Notes: generated by a model not told the origin, from the sequence alone. A DNA stretch of 64,000 nucleotides from JANQIO01 sp965229625 (GCA_965229625.1 CBDDJJ010000002.1:868001-932000); one strand, 5' to 3'; counted from the stretch's first letter, positions 43,261-51,612 are shown. Numbers and translations: made by a program.

Positions 43261-44189
43261 ACAGGCCCTCTGTCAGGCAACTCGAGTACTTCGTCGCCAT
43301 CTCCCGCTTTGGCAGTTTCCGCCGTGCCGCGGATGAACTCGACATCAGCCAGCCGACGATCACCGCCCAGGTAGCACAGCTCGAGAAATCACTGGATGTC
43401 GTGCTGTTTGAGCGCGGCCGCGGTGGTGCCACTCCCACCCCGGCAGGACGGCAGCTATTGCCAATCGCCCGGCGTATTCTCGAGGAACTCGACAATCTGA
43501 TGGCCTCCGCCGGCACCGCCAGCAGTGGTGCGGCCGTCTACCGGCTTGGCGTCAAGTCCACTCTCGGGCCCTACATCCTGCCGCGAATCCTCCCCGGCGT
43601 GCATGCCCGCTACCGCGATCTCAAGCTCTATGTGCGGGAGGAAGCCCCGTCTCGGCTGGAAGCGGCACTGGAGAACGGCGACCTGGACCTGGTGCTCACT
43701 GCGCTGCCCACCAACTCCGGCGAATTAAACGGCGAACAATTGCTGCGGGAGGAAATCAAGCTGGTGCTACCCGCTGACCACCGCCTGGCCAGGAAGCCGG
43801 TGCTGTATGGGTCGGACCTGGCGGGGGCGCAGATTCTCACCACCCAGGAAGGCCACAAGCTCACCCGCATGGCGGAGCAGATCGCCACCCGCTTCGGGGC
43901 GGAAATCCTGCGGGATTACGAGGGCACCAGCCTGGATGCACTCAGGCTGATGGTCGTGATGGGCATGGGGATGGCCTTCCTGCCGGCGCTCTATATTCGC
44001 TCGGAGATCAAGCAGGACTCGGCGTTGGTGGTGCGGGAAATCGAGGGTGAATCCTTCGCAAGAATCATCGGCCTTGCCTGGCGGGCCACCTCACCGGCCC
44101 GGGTGTTCTACCGGCAGCTGGCGGAAGACATGCGTAATGTATTGCGCGAAGAACTGGGGGACGTCATCCAGGTCCTGGACCGGAACTAG
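43257..44189 (+). CDS. LysR-family transcriptional regulator (OxyR-like)
   Basis: The 310-residue protein has an N-terminal winged HTH (RQLEYFVAISRFGSFRRAADELDISQPTITAQVAQLE, given here as the first part of residues about 5-41) and a LysR effector domain. The start is TTG and overlaps the carotenoid oxygenase stop. It is likely an autogenous regulator of that gene, though no operator was recognised upstream of the oxygenase. The effector could be an apocarotenoid or oxidant (inference). Confidence 0.85.
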   Translation: MNRPSVRQLEYFVAISRFGSFRRAADELDISQPTITAQVAQLEKSLDVVLFERGRGGATPTPAGRQLLPIARRILEELDNLMASAGTASSGAAVYRLGVKSTLGPYILPRILPGVHARYRDLKLYVREEAPSRLEAALENGDLDLVLTALPTNSGELNGEQLLREEIKLVLPADHRLARKPVLYGSDLAGAQILTTQEGHKLTRMAEQIATRFGAEILRDYEGTSLDALRLMVVMGMGMAFLPALYIRSEIKQDSALVVREIEGESFARIIGLAWRATSPARVFYRQLAEDMRNVLREELGDVIQVLDRN

Positions 44190-44695
44190 CGCGCGACGAC
44201 AGCGGGCGCCAGCGTGCAGCGCGACAGGGCCAGCACCGGGGGCGAAGCCGACACCGCAAAGGGTGCCGCCTGGGTGAGCGCACTCATACCCAACAGGTTG
44301 CGGCCGCCCCTGGGCATCACCGCCACTTCCACCGGGCCCACGGTGCAATCAGCGCCCAGTTCGAGTGCCGGCAGCTCATAAACATCCACCGCCTCTACCC
44401 GCCCACTGGCCAGGCGGGCCGCCATGCGGCGCGCCAGACGCGGCTTGCCATGAGCCTGCATTGCTTCGAAGAACTCCCGGCTCACAGTGATCATGCTGGC
44501 GCCCGTGTCCAACAGGAATTCACCTGACACACCACCCAGCGTGCCGGTGACCGTAAAGCTGCCCGCGCTGGTCGCGTTGAGGTTCACCTGATGGGAAAAC
44601 GGCTCAAAGATATTCTCCGCCCCGGCGTGATGGGGAATGGCTATCAATAGCATCAAGCCCGAAAGGAGTGTCAATCTGAGCTTAAGCCTGGCCAT
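44186..44695 (-). CDS. Retropepsin-like aspartic protease, exported
   Basis: The 169-residue protein has a signal peptide (LLSGLMLLIAIPHHAGA, cleavage near residue 26) and the clan AA retropepsin core GEFLLDTGASMITVSREF, with the catalytic Asp near residue 64; the FLAP-side strand LLGMSAL follows near residue 137. It resembles the TIGR02281-type aspartic proteases. It acts in the periplasm if active as a dimer. The stop overlaps the convergent LysR stop. A strong palindrome lies just ahead of its start. Confidence 0.85.
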   Translation of the reverse strand: MARLKLRLTLLSGLMLLIAIPHHAGAENIFEPFSHQVNLNATSAGSFTVTGTLGGVSGEFLLDTGASMITVSREFFEAMQAHGKPRLARRMAARLASGRVEAVDVYELPALELGADCTVGPVEVAVMPRGGRNLLGMSALTQAAPFAVSASPPVLALSRCTLAPAVVAR

Positions 44696-44710
44696 GGGCG
44701 TCTTCCTCTA

Positions 44711-44732
44711 TGCACATATGCAAATATGTGCA
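44711..44732. promoter_or_regulatory. Perfect 9-bp inverted repeat upstream of the retropepsin gene
   Basis: TGCACATAT (44711-44719) and ATATGTGCA (44724-44732) flank a 4-base GCAA spacer. It lies 16 bases before the minus-strand start and looks like an operator for a dimeric regulator. Confidence 0.55.
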
Positions 44733-44800
44733 AATTTCAAGCCATTCTTAACTCATTGTTTTTATTGAACTTTATTTCGTGCAATTGGCAAATAACGCCC

Positions 44801-44821
44801 TATAATAGTGCGTACTGCACT
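44801..44821 (+). promoter_or_regulatory. -10 element with palindrome at the presumed start site
   Basis: Consensus TATAAT is at 44801-44806. Immediately downstream, AGTGC (44807-44811) and GCACT (44817-44821) form a small inverted repeat where transcription of the secreted-protein gene would begin. Confidence 0.45.
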
Positions 44822-44859
44822 ATGACCGCGCAGAGCGTAGGGGGATTGCCTATTGATGA

Positions 44860-44890
44860 ATTTATATAGATAGCTTTTATCTATATAAAT
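44860..44890 (+). promoter_or_regulatory. 13-bp AT-rich stem-loop in the leader of the 118-residue protein
   Basis: ATTTATATAGATA (44860-44872) and TATCTATATAAAT (44878-44890) form a perfect stem with a 5-base loop, about 90 bases before the start codon. It stands out from the GC-rich surroundings. It could be an mRNA leader hairpin or an operator. Confidence 0.65.
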
Positions 44891-44978
44891 CTCTGGTGGT
44901 TTGTAGCAGCTTCTCGATAATACCTGACTAAACTACTCAACATTCAGCGCGCACAAGCGCAATAACTGGAGGCACACC

Positions 44979-45335
44979 ATGTTCAGAGCAGCACTTAGCG
45001 CCGGTTTAGCCGCAGCATGTCTGGCAACACCCGCCCTTGCAGAACAGAGCACAGAGACCACCGCGAAAGTCTGGCAGGTCGACATGTCCGGTCGTCCGCC
45101 CTATCAGCGCACCCTGGTGGAAATGCCGGTGATCGATACCGCCAGCATGGAAGTCGACGTATCCAGCGTGGAAACCGAGCGCGTCTGGACCACCGACTTC
45201 AGCGGACCGCCTCCCTTCAAGCGCTCCATGCAGGAAATGCCGGTAATCGATGCCGCCAGCCTGGAGGCCGATATCGAAGGTGAAGTGTCACGGGCAGTAA
45301 AGGCCAAGCCTTTCTTCAAGCCGCGGCACCAGTAA
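44979..45335 (+). CDS. Small secreted protein with internal duplication
   Basis: The ATG has a GGAGG site and encodes 118 residues with a signal peptide ending ATPALA (cleavage near residue 21). The mature part consists of two copies of a repeat of about 33 residues: residues about 30-62 and 68-100 share VWxxDxSGxPPxxRxxxEMPVIDxASxExD, offset by 38 residues. The C-terminus is basic (KAKPFFKPRHQ). I do not recognise the family. The long leader with hairpin and the strong downstream terminator suggest a highly expressed, regulated single-gene transcript. Confidence 0.7.
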   Translation: MFRAALSAGLAAACLATPALAEQSTETTAKVWQVDMSGRPPYQRTLVEMPVIDTASMEVDVSSVETERVWTTDFSGPPPFKRSMQEMPVIDAASLEADIEGEVSRAVKAKPFFKPRHQ

Positions 45336-45359
45336 TCCCCTGTTCTGTCACTTCGGATC

Positions 45360-45467
45360 TATGAAAACGCCAGGGTGGCAGACTTTTTGAATTTTAGGAG
45401 TTCATTGGTAGACCCCTGAACGGGGGCGTGGAGGCCCCCACCCTAGCAACACCCGACCACCACCTCT
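45360..45467 (+). ncRNA. Structured 3' region, possible small RNA
   Basis: Between the small secreted protein and its terminator lie several short stems (GCCA/TGGC near 45370, CCCC/GGGG near 45415, GTGG/CCAC near 45430) and a possible long-range pairing GGGTGG with CCACCC. No convincing coding frame with a standard start exists. This may be a structured 3' UTR processed to a small RNA; evidence is only structural. Confidence 0.25.
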
Positions 45468-45495
45468 GGGCAGACTTCGGTCTGCCCCTTTTTTT
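45468..45495 (+). terminator. Intrinsic terminator
   Basis: GGGCAGAC (45468-45475), TTCG tetraloop, GTCTGCCC (45480-45487), then C and seven Ts. A textbook rho-independent terminator for the plus-strand transcript carrying the small secreted protein. Confidence 0.93.
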
Positions 45496-45507
45496 GTCTG
45501 GCGTTTG

Positions 45508-46278
45508 TTAGCGGACCTGCACCGTCACCGGGATATAGTAGTTCTGGATGGCGCTCAAACGCCCATTGGATTCCAGCTCTGACAGCGCATCGTTCAATTG
45601 CTGCAGCAATGCGCTGTTGCCTTTCTTGACCGCCCAGGCCAGTTCCTCGCGGGTCAGCGGTCGATAGAGACTGAGCAAATCCTGGTTATCGCGAGCAGAG
45701 GCCAGGTTCCAGCTGGTCGGTGCATCATGGATATACACATCGACCTGCCTGCCACGCAGCGCCTTGAAGGCTTCGTCCGGTGAGTTGTAGAGGCGCAGCT
45801 CCGCCAGCGGGTAATTGGCCTGTACGTAGGTCTGGCCCGTGGTGCCAGGCTCTACGGCGATTTTCACACCCTTCTGGAACAACGCACGTGGATAGGCCAG
45901 TGCGCCCGCGCGCTCAGCGAGGATGATGCCCATCTGGCCGATCTGCATGAAGGGGCGAACAAAATCCACTTCGGCACTGCGCTCAGGGGTGATGCTGTAC
46001 CCGCCCATGACCACATCAACCTTGCCACTATTGAGGGCATCGATGTATTCCGTGCTTCCCATTTCGACGTATTCAACCGGCCGGTCGAGAATCATGCCCA
46101 CCTCACGAGCGTTGTCTACCTCAATGCCCCGCAGCTTCCCGTCCTGCTTGAAAGCGAGCGGCATATAGTCCGGCGACAGGGCCACGCGCAGGGGTTCCGC
46201 CAGTGACAAGGTGGCGCAGATAGACAGGGCGAACGCCGCCAGCACGCGCAGGCAGATCGAAGAGATGCGGTTGTTCAT
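45508..46278 (-). CDS. Periplasmic solute-binding protein, family 3
   Basis: The ATG at 46278 with a CAGGAG site gives 256 residues including a signal peptide (to about residue 28, ALSLAEP). The body is a SBP_bac_3 fold: LRVALSPDYMPLAFKQDGKLRGIEVDNAREV, then GGYSITPERSAEVDFVRPF. Such proteins bind amino acids or similar compounds for ABC uptake or sensing. No permease is nearby, so it is an orphan or acts with a sensor elsewhere. Confidence 0.87.
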   Translation of the reverse strand: MNNRISSICLRVLAAFALSICATLSLAEPLRVALSPDYMPLAFKQDGKLRGIEVDNAREVGMILDRPVEYVEMGSTEYIDALNSGKVDVVMGGYSITPERSAEVDFVRPFMQIGQMGIILAERAGALAYPRALFQKGVKIAVEPGTTGQTYVQANYPLAELRLYNSPDEAFKALRGRQVDVYIHDAPTSWNLASARDNQDLLSLYRPLTREELAWAVKKGNSALLQQLNDALSELESNGRLSAIQNYYIPVTVQVR

Positions 46279-46379
46279 GGAGACTCCTGGTGAATAGACC
46301 GTGCCCGGCATTCTAAGGCATTACTTCTGCTGCCGTCATGACAGCAAGCTATAGTTAACAAATCCCAGGGAGGTGTGCC

Positions 46380-47144
46380 ATGTTGCTACCAACGGCAAGA
46401 CTCCTGGCAGTCGTAATGCTCTTCACGGCATGCCTGGCCAGCCAGGTCGTCACAGGGGCAGGCAGCCAGGCGCCAGACCCAGGGCGATTCGAGGGAGCCC
46501 GCATGGATATGCTCGCTGCGATTCGCGACTCGACCCGCGATACTGCCAATTACACCGGACGGGACCGGCTCGATGACCGTGTGTTGGACGCGATGGCCGC
46601 GGTGCCACGACACGCCTTTGTCGGCGAGGACATGCAGGCACGGGCCTATGTGAACAGCGCGCTACCCATCACCCATGGGCAGACCATCTCGCAGCCCTTT
46701 ATCGTCGCCCTGATGACGGATTTCCTGTCTCCCCAGGCAGATCACAGGGTGCTGGAAGTCGGTACGGGCTCGGGTTACCAGGCGGCTGTGCTATCCAGGC
46801 TGGTGCAGCACGTCTACAGTGTGGAGATCATACCGGGTCTGAGCGAATCCGCCGCCAGGGTGCTAGACCGGCTCGGCTACCGCAATATCAGCCTGCGCGT
46901 CGGCGATGGCTATGCCGGGTGGCCGGAGCATGCACCCTTCGACGGCATCATCGTCACGGCGGCCGCGCCACACATCCCGCCGCCCCTGGTGGAACAGCTC
47001 AAGCCCGGTGGCCGCCTGATCATCCCGGTGGACAACGATCGCGGCTTTCAGCAACTGATACTGGTGGAAAAGCTACCGGACGGCAGCGTGCGGGAACGCG
47101 ATGTGCTCCCGGTGCGCTTCGTGCCCCTCACCGGGGAGCGTTGA
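46380..47144 (+). CDS. Protein-L-isoaspartate O-methyltransferase-like, exported
   Basis: The 254-residue protein starts with a hydrophobic signal (MLLPTARLLAVVMLFTAC), possibly a lipoprotein signal, followed by a PCMT domain: MAAVPRHAFVGEDMQARAYVNSALPI (given in part), GQTISQPFIVALMTDFL and the SAM loop VLEVGTGSGYQAAVLS near residue 122. Cytosolic PCMT repairs isoaspartyl residues in aged proteins; exported homologues exist in some gammaproteobacteria, but the SAM source outside the cytoplasm is unclear. A GGGAGGTG site precedes the ATG. It is divergent from the solute-binding gene. Confidence 0.85.
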   Translation: MLLPTARLLAVVMLFTACLASQVVTGAGSQAPDPGRFEGARMDMLAAIRDSTRDTANYTGRDRLDDRVLDAMAAVPRHAFVGEDMQARAYVNSALPITHGQTISQPFIVALMTDFLSPQADHRVLEVGTGSGYQAAVLSRLVQHVYSVEIIPGLSESAARVLDRLGYRNISLRVGDGYAGWPEHAPFDGIIVTAAAPHIPPPLVEQLKPGGRLIIPVDNDRGFQQLILVEKLPDGSVRERDVLPVRFVPLTGER

Positions 47145-47214
47145 CCAGGCCTTTCCTGCACGACTGGCCGCTCACTTCACCCGCGTGGTCGTTACAGGAC
47201 GATTGACCGCAATC

Positions 47215-47841
47215 TCAAGCAGGGCTTGCCATCAAGAGCTGGACCACCAGGTCGACGTGACGTTCAACAAAGGCCTCACCCCGGGGATTGACACCGAACA
47301 GGCGAGCACACTCCTGCTCCGCAGTGAACACAAAGGCGCCGGCGCCAACCAACAGGTAGTAGCGGTGCGGGTCGCGGTCGCCGAATAGCAGCTGCGCCGC
47401 CTCCGGCATCATCTCGAACAGCGTGCTGATCAGCGGCTTGATTTTCTCGTCCACGATGTAAGCGAGGCGCCAGGACGTCGCCACGGACTCCTGCATCATC
47501 ATGCGGTTCAATTCCGGCCGCGCGGCGCTGAAACGCACGAAAGCGCGCACAATTCCACGTGCCGCCTCTTCCGGGGCCACTTCTGCCAGGGTGTCGAGGC
47601 GGGTGAGAAAATCCTCTGCCAGCTCGTCAAACAGGCGGTCCGCCACCTGCCGCCAGAGCTTTTCCTTGTCGCCGAAGTGATAGGCCACCAGCCCACGCTT
47701 GACCCCGGCAAGCTCTTCCAGCTGACGAATCGATATGCCCTCGAAACCTCGTGTAGAGAAGGTCTGTACGGCGGTATCCAGCAGCGTGCTGCGGGTTTCG
47801 AGTGCGCGCTGTTGGGGGCGGCGGGAGGCAGTTTCAGGCAT
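47215..47841 (-). CDS. TetR-family transcriptional regulator
   Basis: The ATG at 47841 gives 208 residues; a longer frame upstream exists but overlaps the operator region. The N-terminal HTH (TRSTLLDTAVQTFSTRGFEGISIRQL, then HFGDKEKLWRQV) is typical TetR, with a C-terminal ligand domain of the TetR_C type. It is divergent from the ring-cleavage operon, and a perfect palindrome lies between, so it very likely represses that operon until an aromatic intermediate binds. Confidence 0.88.
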   Translation of the reverse strand: MPETASRRPQQRALETRSTLLDTAVQTFSTRGFEGISIRQLEELAGVKRGLVAYHFGDKEKLWRQVADRLFDELAEDFLTRLDTLAEVAPEEAARGIVRAFVRFSAARPELNRMMMQESVATSWRLAYIVDEKIKPLISTLFEMMPEAAQLLFGDRDPHRYYLLVGAGAFVFTAEQECARLFGVNPRGEAFVERHVDLVVQLLMASPA

Positions 47842-47886
47842 GAGATCAATGGCCGTAGAAAACGTCCAAACAAAATACTTGCAATA

Positions 47887-47925
47887 TGACAAAAATACAA
47901 ATATTATTTTTGTCAGTTGACAAGT
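47887..47925. promoter_or_regulatory. TetR operator region of the ring-cleavage operon
   Basis: TGACAAAAAT (47887-47896) and ATTTTTGTCA (47906-47915) form a perfect 10-bp inverted repeat with a 9-base spacer. An overlapping TTGTCA-GT-TGACAA palindrome follows to about 47923. Both lie between the TetR gene and the operon start. Confidence 0.75.
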
Positions 47926-47939
47926 TTTAGGGGAAACCC

Positions 47940-49076
47940 ATGCATAGCACAGGCAGTCATCCCGAATCCGGCACCCCCTACCAGCCGGTTGAACGCAGCA
48001 CCAATCCCGCCGTACGCGTACGCGATATTGCCCTTATTGAATTCGAAGGCCCTGACAGCAAAAAAGCCTGGTCATTCTTCACCCGCTTTGGCCTGACCGG
48101 CAGGCGCGAGGACGATGGCACCCTGCTGTTCTCCGCGGAAGCCGGTGCGCCTTACGCTGTCGTCTATCGACCCGCCAGGCGCGCGGCCTTCGTTGGCCCG
48201 ACTTTTACCGTCGCCGCCAGCGCCGACCTGGAAAGCCTGGCCCTGCGAGCAGACTGCGGCGCACCGGCGCCGCTGGATTTACCCGGAGCCCCCCTGGGCG
48301 TCACACTCACCGACCCCAACGGCCTGACGGTAAAAGTGGCCTACTTCCCCGAATGGCGCGAGCTTCCCTGCTGTGGCTCAGCACCAGCCGTCAACCGGGG
48401 AGATGATCGGCCACGGACTAACTGCACACGCCGGCCCGGACGCAACCCCTCCCGGGTGCTGAGGCTCGGCCACATGGTGCTGGGCACGCCGGAATGGGAG
48501 GCCACGGCGCGTTTCTACATCGATACGTTCGGGCTGATTCCCTCCGATGTGCAGTGCCTGCAGGACGGCCGCCCTGCCATCGCTTTTCTGCGCTGCGATC
48601 GCGGCGACGATCCCGCAGATCACCACACTTTCGTGGTGGGGCGCCTGCCGATGGTGGAGATGGAACACGCGGCCTTTGAAGTACCCGACCTGGACGATGT
48701 CGGTATCGGTGGCGAGGTACTGGGCGAGAGCGGCTTCCGCCGCGCCTGGGGCATCGGCCGCCACATCCTGGGCAGTCAGATCTTTGACTACTGGTATGGC
48801 CCGGACGGCCGCAAATTCGAGCATTTCGCCGATGGCGACCTGTTCGATGCCGATCACCCCACCCACTACCACCCTATGTCTGGCGCCGGTCTCGCCCAGT
48901 GGGCACCGCCGCTGCCAGCGGCTTTCCTGCGGCCCAGGCTGGGATGGCGCGAGACCTGGCAGCTGCTGCGCAACCTGCTGGGCCGCTCCGGATTTGGTTT
49001 CAGGGAGCTCAAGCTACTGGGCGCTGCGCTGCGCAGCAAGGCAGTACCGGAGGCACCGGTTGAGCACCGCATCTAA
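47940..49076 (+). CDS. Extradiol-type ring-cleavage dioxygenase (two VOC domains)
   Basis: The 378-residue protein has two VOC domains, about residues 25-140 and 172-295. The second carries metal ligands expected of type I extradiol dioxygenases: His in LGHMVLGTPEW, His in MEHAAFEV and Glu in GRKFEHF. Such enzymes open catecholic rings next to the hydroxyls using Fe(II). Neighbours encode a FAH-type hydrolase and a flavin hydroxylase, which together make a plausible meta-cleavage route. The natural substrate is not known. Confidence 0.85.
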   Translation: MHSTGSHPESGTPYQPVERSTNPAVRVRDIALIEFEGPDSKKAWSFFTRFGLTGRREDDGTLLFSAEAGAPYAVVYRPARRAAFVGPTFTVAASADLESLALRADCGAPAPLDLPGAPLGVTLTDPNGLTVKVAYFPEWRELPCCGSAPAVNRGDDRPRTNCTRRPGRNPSRVLRLGHMVLGTPEWEATARFYIDTFGLIPSDVQCLQDGRPAIAFLRCDRGDDPADHHTFVVGRLPMVEMEHAAFEVPDLDDVGIGGEVLGESGFRRAWGIGRHILGSQIFDYWYGPDGRKFEHFADGDLFDADHPTHYHPMSGAGLAQWAPPLPAAFLRPRLGWRETWQLLRNLLGRSGFGFRELKLLGAALRSKAVPEAPVEHRI

Positions 49077-49106
49077 GAGCCGGCAAAACCTGGCAGGAGA
49101 ATTCAC

Positions 49107-50066
49107 ATGGCCCTGAATATCGTGCGTTACGACGACGCTGGCACCCCGCGCTGGGGGCTGGTGTTGGGAGAGCAGGTGCAAACCCTGGATCTCGATGCGG
49201 GCAGCACCGCTGCCCTGATGACCACTGGCATTGAGCTCGCTGAATTCGCCGCGGCCAACCCTGCGCCGGACCGCGAACTTGCGGGTCTTGAACTGTTGTG
49301 CCCGATCACCGCGGACCGGCAATTGATTGCCCAGGGCTTGAACTACGCCTCGCACCTGAAGGAGGCTGGTTTTCCCTCCGGCAAGCTGCCTTTCAATACC
49401 ATCTTCCGCAAGGCTTCTTCCTGCCTGGCGCCGGCGAATACGGATATCGTGCGGCCGCCTCACGTGCGCCTGCTCGACTACGAGGTGGAACTGGGCCTGG
49501 TGCTAAAGAAAGCCATCACTGCTCCACTCACTATCACTGCGAGCAACCTGGCCGACTATGTGGGCGCTTTCGTGCTGCACAATGATGTCTCCGCCCGCGA
49601 CGTGCAACTGCCGCAGGTACAGTTCTACAAGGGTAAAAGCTACCGCACTTTTGGTCCCACCGGCCCCTGGCTGACCCTGGTGAGCGCAGATGAAGTGGCG
49701 CGCCTGGGGGAGATCGAGATGTACCTGCAGGTCAACGGTCAGGCTCGCCAGCGGACGCTCTGCGGCGACCTTTCCTACACCCCCGCGGAAACCCTGACGG
49801 AGCTGTCTGCCATCCAGGACCTGAACCCGGGGGACCTGATTGTCACGGGTACTCCGGGCGGCACAGCCGTTAAAGCGCCGGGCAAGCTGAAGATGTTCGT
49901 AGCCCGCCTGCTGCCTGACAGCAAGCGCTGGCCCATGTTCATCAAGGGGGCCCTGAAAGATCCCGACTACCTCAAGGATGGCGATCGCATTCACGCGATG
50001 GCAAAAACCGCCGACGGCGCTATCAACCTCGGCGAGCACAACAACACGATAGTCACACAGGTCTGA
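49107..50066 (+). CDS. Fumarylacetoacetate-hydrolase family protein
   Basis: The 319-residue protein contains the FAH metal motif DYEVELGLVLKKA near residue 125, and NDVSARDVQ and GDLIVTGTPGGTA further on. Family members hydrolyse or decarboxylate C-C bonds of ring-fission products, for example 2-hydroxymuconate-type compounds. A GGAGAATT site precedes the ATG, and the gene lies 30 bases after the dioxygenase and 2 bases before the hydroxylase. Confidence 0.92.
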   Translation: MALNIVRYDDAGTPRWGLVLGEQVQTLDLDAGSTAALMTTGIELAEFAAANPAPDRELAGLELLCPITADRQLIAQGLNYASHLKEAGFPSGKLPFNTIFRKASSCLAPANTDIVRPPHVRLLDYEVELGLVLKKAITAPLTITASNLADYVGAFVLHNDVSARDVQLPQVQFYKGKSYRTFGPTGPWLTLVSADEVARLGEIEMYLQVNGQARQRTLCGDLSYTPAETLTELSAIQDLNPGDLIVTGTPGGTAVKAPGKLKMFVARLLPDSKRWPMFIKGALKDPDYLKDGDRIHAMAKTADGAINLGEHNNTIVTQV

Positions 50067-50068
50067 TT

Positions 50069-51601
50069 ATGAGCATTCCCGGAAACACCCAGATCCTCAT
50101 TGTCGGTGGCGGACCCACCGGTCTCACACTGGCCAACCTGCTTGGCGCGGACGGCGTGTCCACCGTGCTGGTGGAAAGCAACCCCGGCTGCGTGCCCGAG
50201 CCCCGCGCCATCAGCATCGACGGGGAATCGCTGCTCACGCTGCAGGCCTGCGACCTGGCGGACACCGTGCTACCCACCATTAAGCAAGGTTTCGTGGCCG
50301 AGTACGTCAACGGTCGGGGTGAATTCCTGTTCTCGGTTGACCTCAATCCGCGCCCCTACGGTTTCTGCCTGCAGAACAGCTTCGACCAACCGACCTTCGA
50401 ACGGCAGCTATTAACGGGGCTGGAGCGCTTCGACTGCGTATCCGCCCACCATTCCACCCGCCTGGTGGGTTTCGATCAGGACGAGCATGGAGTGACCGCT
50501 ATCCTGGAAGATGCCAGCGGCCGGCATGAGATTCGCGCCGACTACCTCGTTGCCTGCGACGGTGGCCGCTCCGGCGTACGCCGTGCTCTTGATATACCGA
50601 TGGAGGGCAGCCGGCTGCCGCAGAAATGGCTGGTGATCGACACCGTGGACCAACACCTGACCGGGGAACCCGAGTGCCGTTTCTATTGCGACCCGCGGCG
50701 TCCCGGCATGACGCTGCTGCGCCCCGGCGGTGAACGCCGCTGGGAGTGGATGCTGATGGATGGCGAAGCGGATGAGGAGATGCTCGAGGACAGCCGCATT
50801 CGTGAGCTCCTCGCTCCGCATACTGACGCGACACAGGTAGAGGTCTACCGCAAGTGCGTATATGGCTTCAGCGCGGTGGTGGCCAGGCGCTTCAGCGTCG
50901 GACGCGTGTTCCTGGCAGGGGATGCCGCCCATATGACGCCACCCTTCGCGGGCCAGGGTCTCAATGCCGGCATCCGCGATGTGCGCAACCTGTCCTGGAA
51001 ACTGACGGCGGCACTCAGCGGGCAGCTGCCTACTGAACTTCTGGCGAGCTACCACCAGGAGCGCCACGATGCGGCGCGCGAGATGGTCGAACTGGCGGTC
51101 ATGCTCGGCGACCAGATTCAGCCTACCGACCCCAACGCCGCCGCCGAACGCGATGCGTTTTTCGCGGAGCTCAATCAGGATGCCGTCGCAGCCGCCACAT
51201 TTGGCGCCGAGATTGCAGCACCGCTGGAGAATGTGCGGCTGGAGTGCGGCTGGCTGGGAAATGATGACTGCGCCGGCCGACTGCTGCCGCAGCCAGTGGT
51301 CGGAACGCGGCAACTCAGCCAGCAGTGGCGCGGTTGTTTCGTCGCCCTGGTCCATGCCGATTGTGACCTGCCGGATGCCGTCACCGGGCATCCACTGTGG
51401 AGAGCATTGGCACCGGCCGTGACTGACGTGCCAGAGGAGCTGAAGGACTTTGCCGGGCTAACGCCGGGTGACGTGCTGTTGCTGCGGCCGGACCGCTTTG
51501 TTCTGGCCAGGCTCACGCCCGCCGATGCGCTGGATCAGCTCAACCGGCTGGACGCCGCTATCGGGTATTCCGCGGCACCCTTAGCCGCTGGAGCCGCCTG
51601 A
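50069..51601 (+). CDS. FAD-dependent aromatic hydroxylase (MhpA/PheA-like)
   Basis: The 510-residue class A flavin monooxygenase has the FAD-binding GGGPTGL at residues 13-19, a DG motif (ACDGGRSGVRRAL, near 170) and the second FAD motif GDAAHMTPPFAGQGLNAG near 290. Such enzymes hydroxylate phenolic rings, preparing them for extradiol cleavage. As last gene of the TetR-controlled cluster it would act first in the pathway, with the VOC dioxygenase and FAH hydrolase acting next (inference from order and families). Confidence 0.9.
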   Translation: MSIPGNTQILIVGGGPTGLTLANLLGADGVSTVLVESNPGCVPEPRAISIDGESLLTLQACDLADTVLPTIKQGFVAEYVNGRGEFLFSVDLNPRPYGFCLQNSFDQPTFERQLLTGLERFDCVSAHHSTRLVGFDQDEHGVTAILEDASGRHEIRADYLVACDGGRSGVRRALDIPMEGSRLPQKWLVIDTVDQHLTGEPECRFYCDPRRPGMTLLRPGGERRWEWMLMDGEADEEMLEDSRIRELLAPHTDATQVEVYRKCVYGFSAVVARRFSVGRVFLAGDAAHMTPPFAGQGLNAGIRDVRNLSWKLTAALSGQLPTELLASYHQERHDAAREMVELAVMLGDQIQPTDPNAAAERDAFFAELNQDAVAAATFGAEIAAPLENVRLECGWLGNDDCAGRLLPQPVVGTRQLSQQWRGCFVALVHADCDLPDAVTGHPLWRALAPAVTDVPEELKDFAGLTPGDVLLLRPDRFVLARLTPADALDQLNRLDAAIGYSAAPLAAGAA

Positions 51602-51612
51602 AAACGGCGGCT

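Noticed and set aside
45398..45510. Small frame beginning at ATT behind AGGAG in the 3' region
   Set aside because: ATT starts are very rare, and the frame runs straight through the terminator hairpin.
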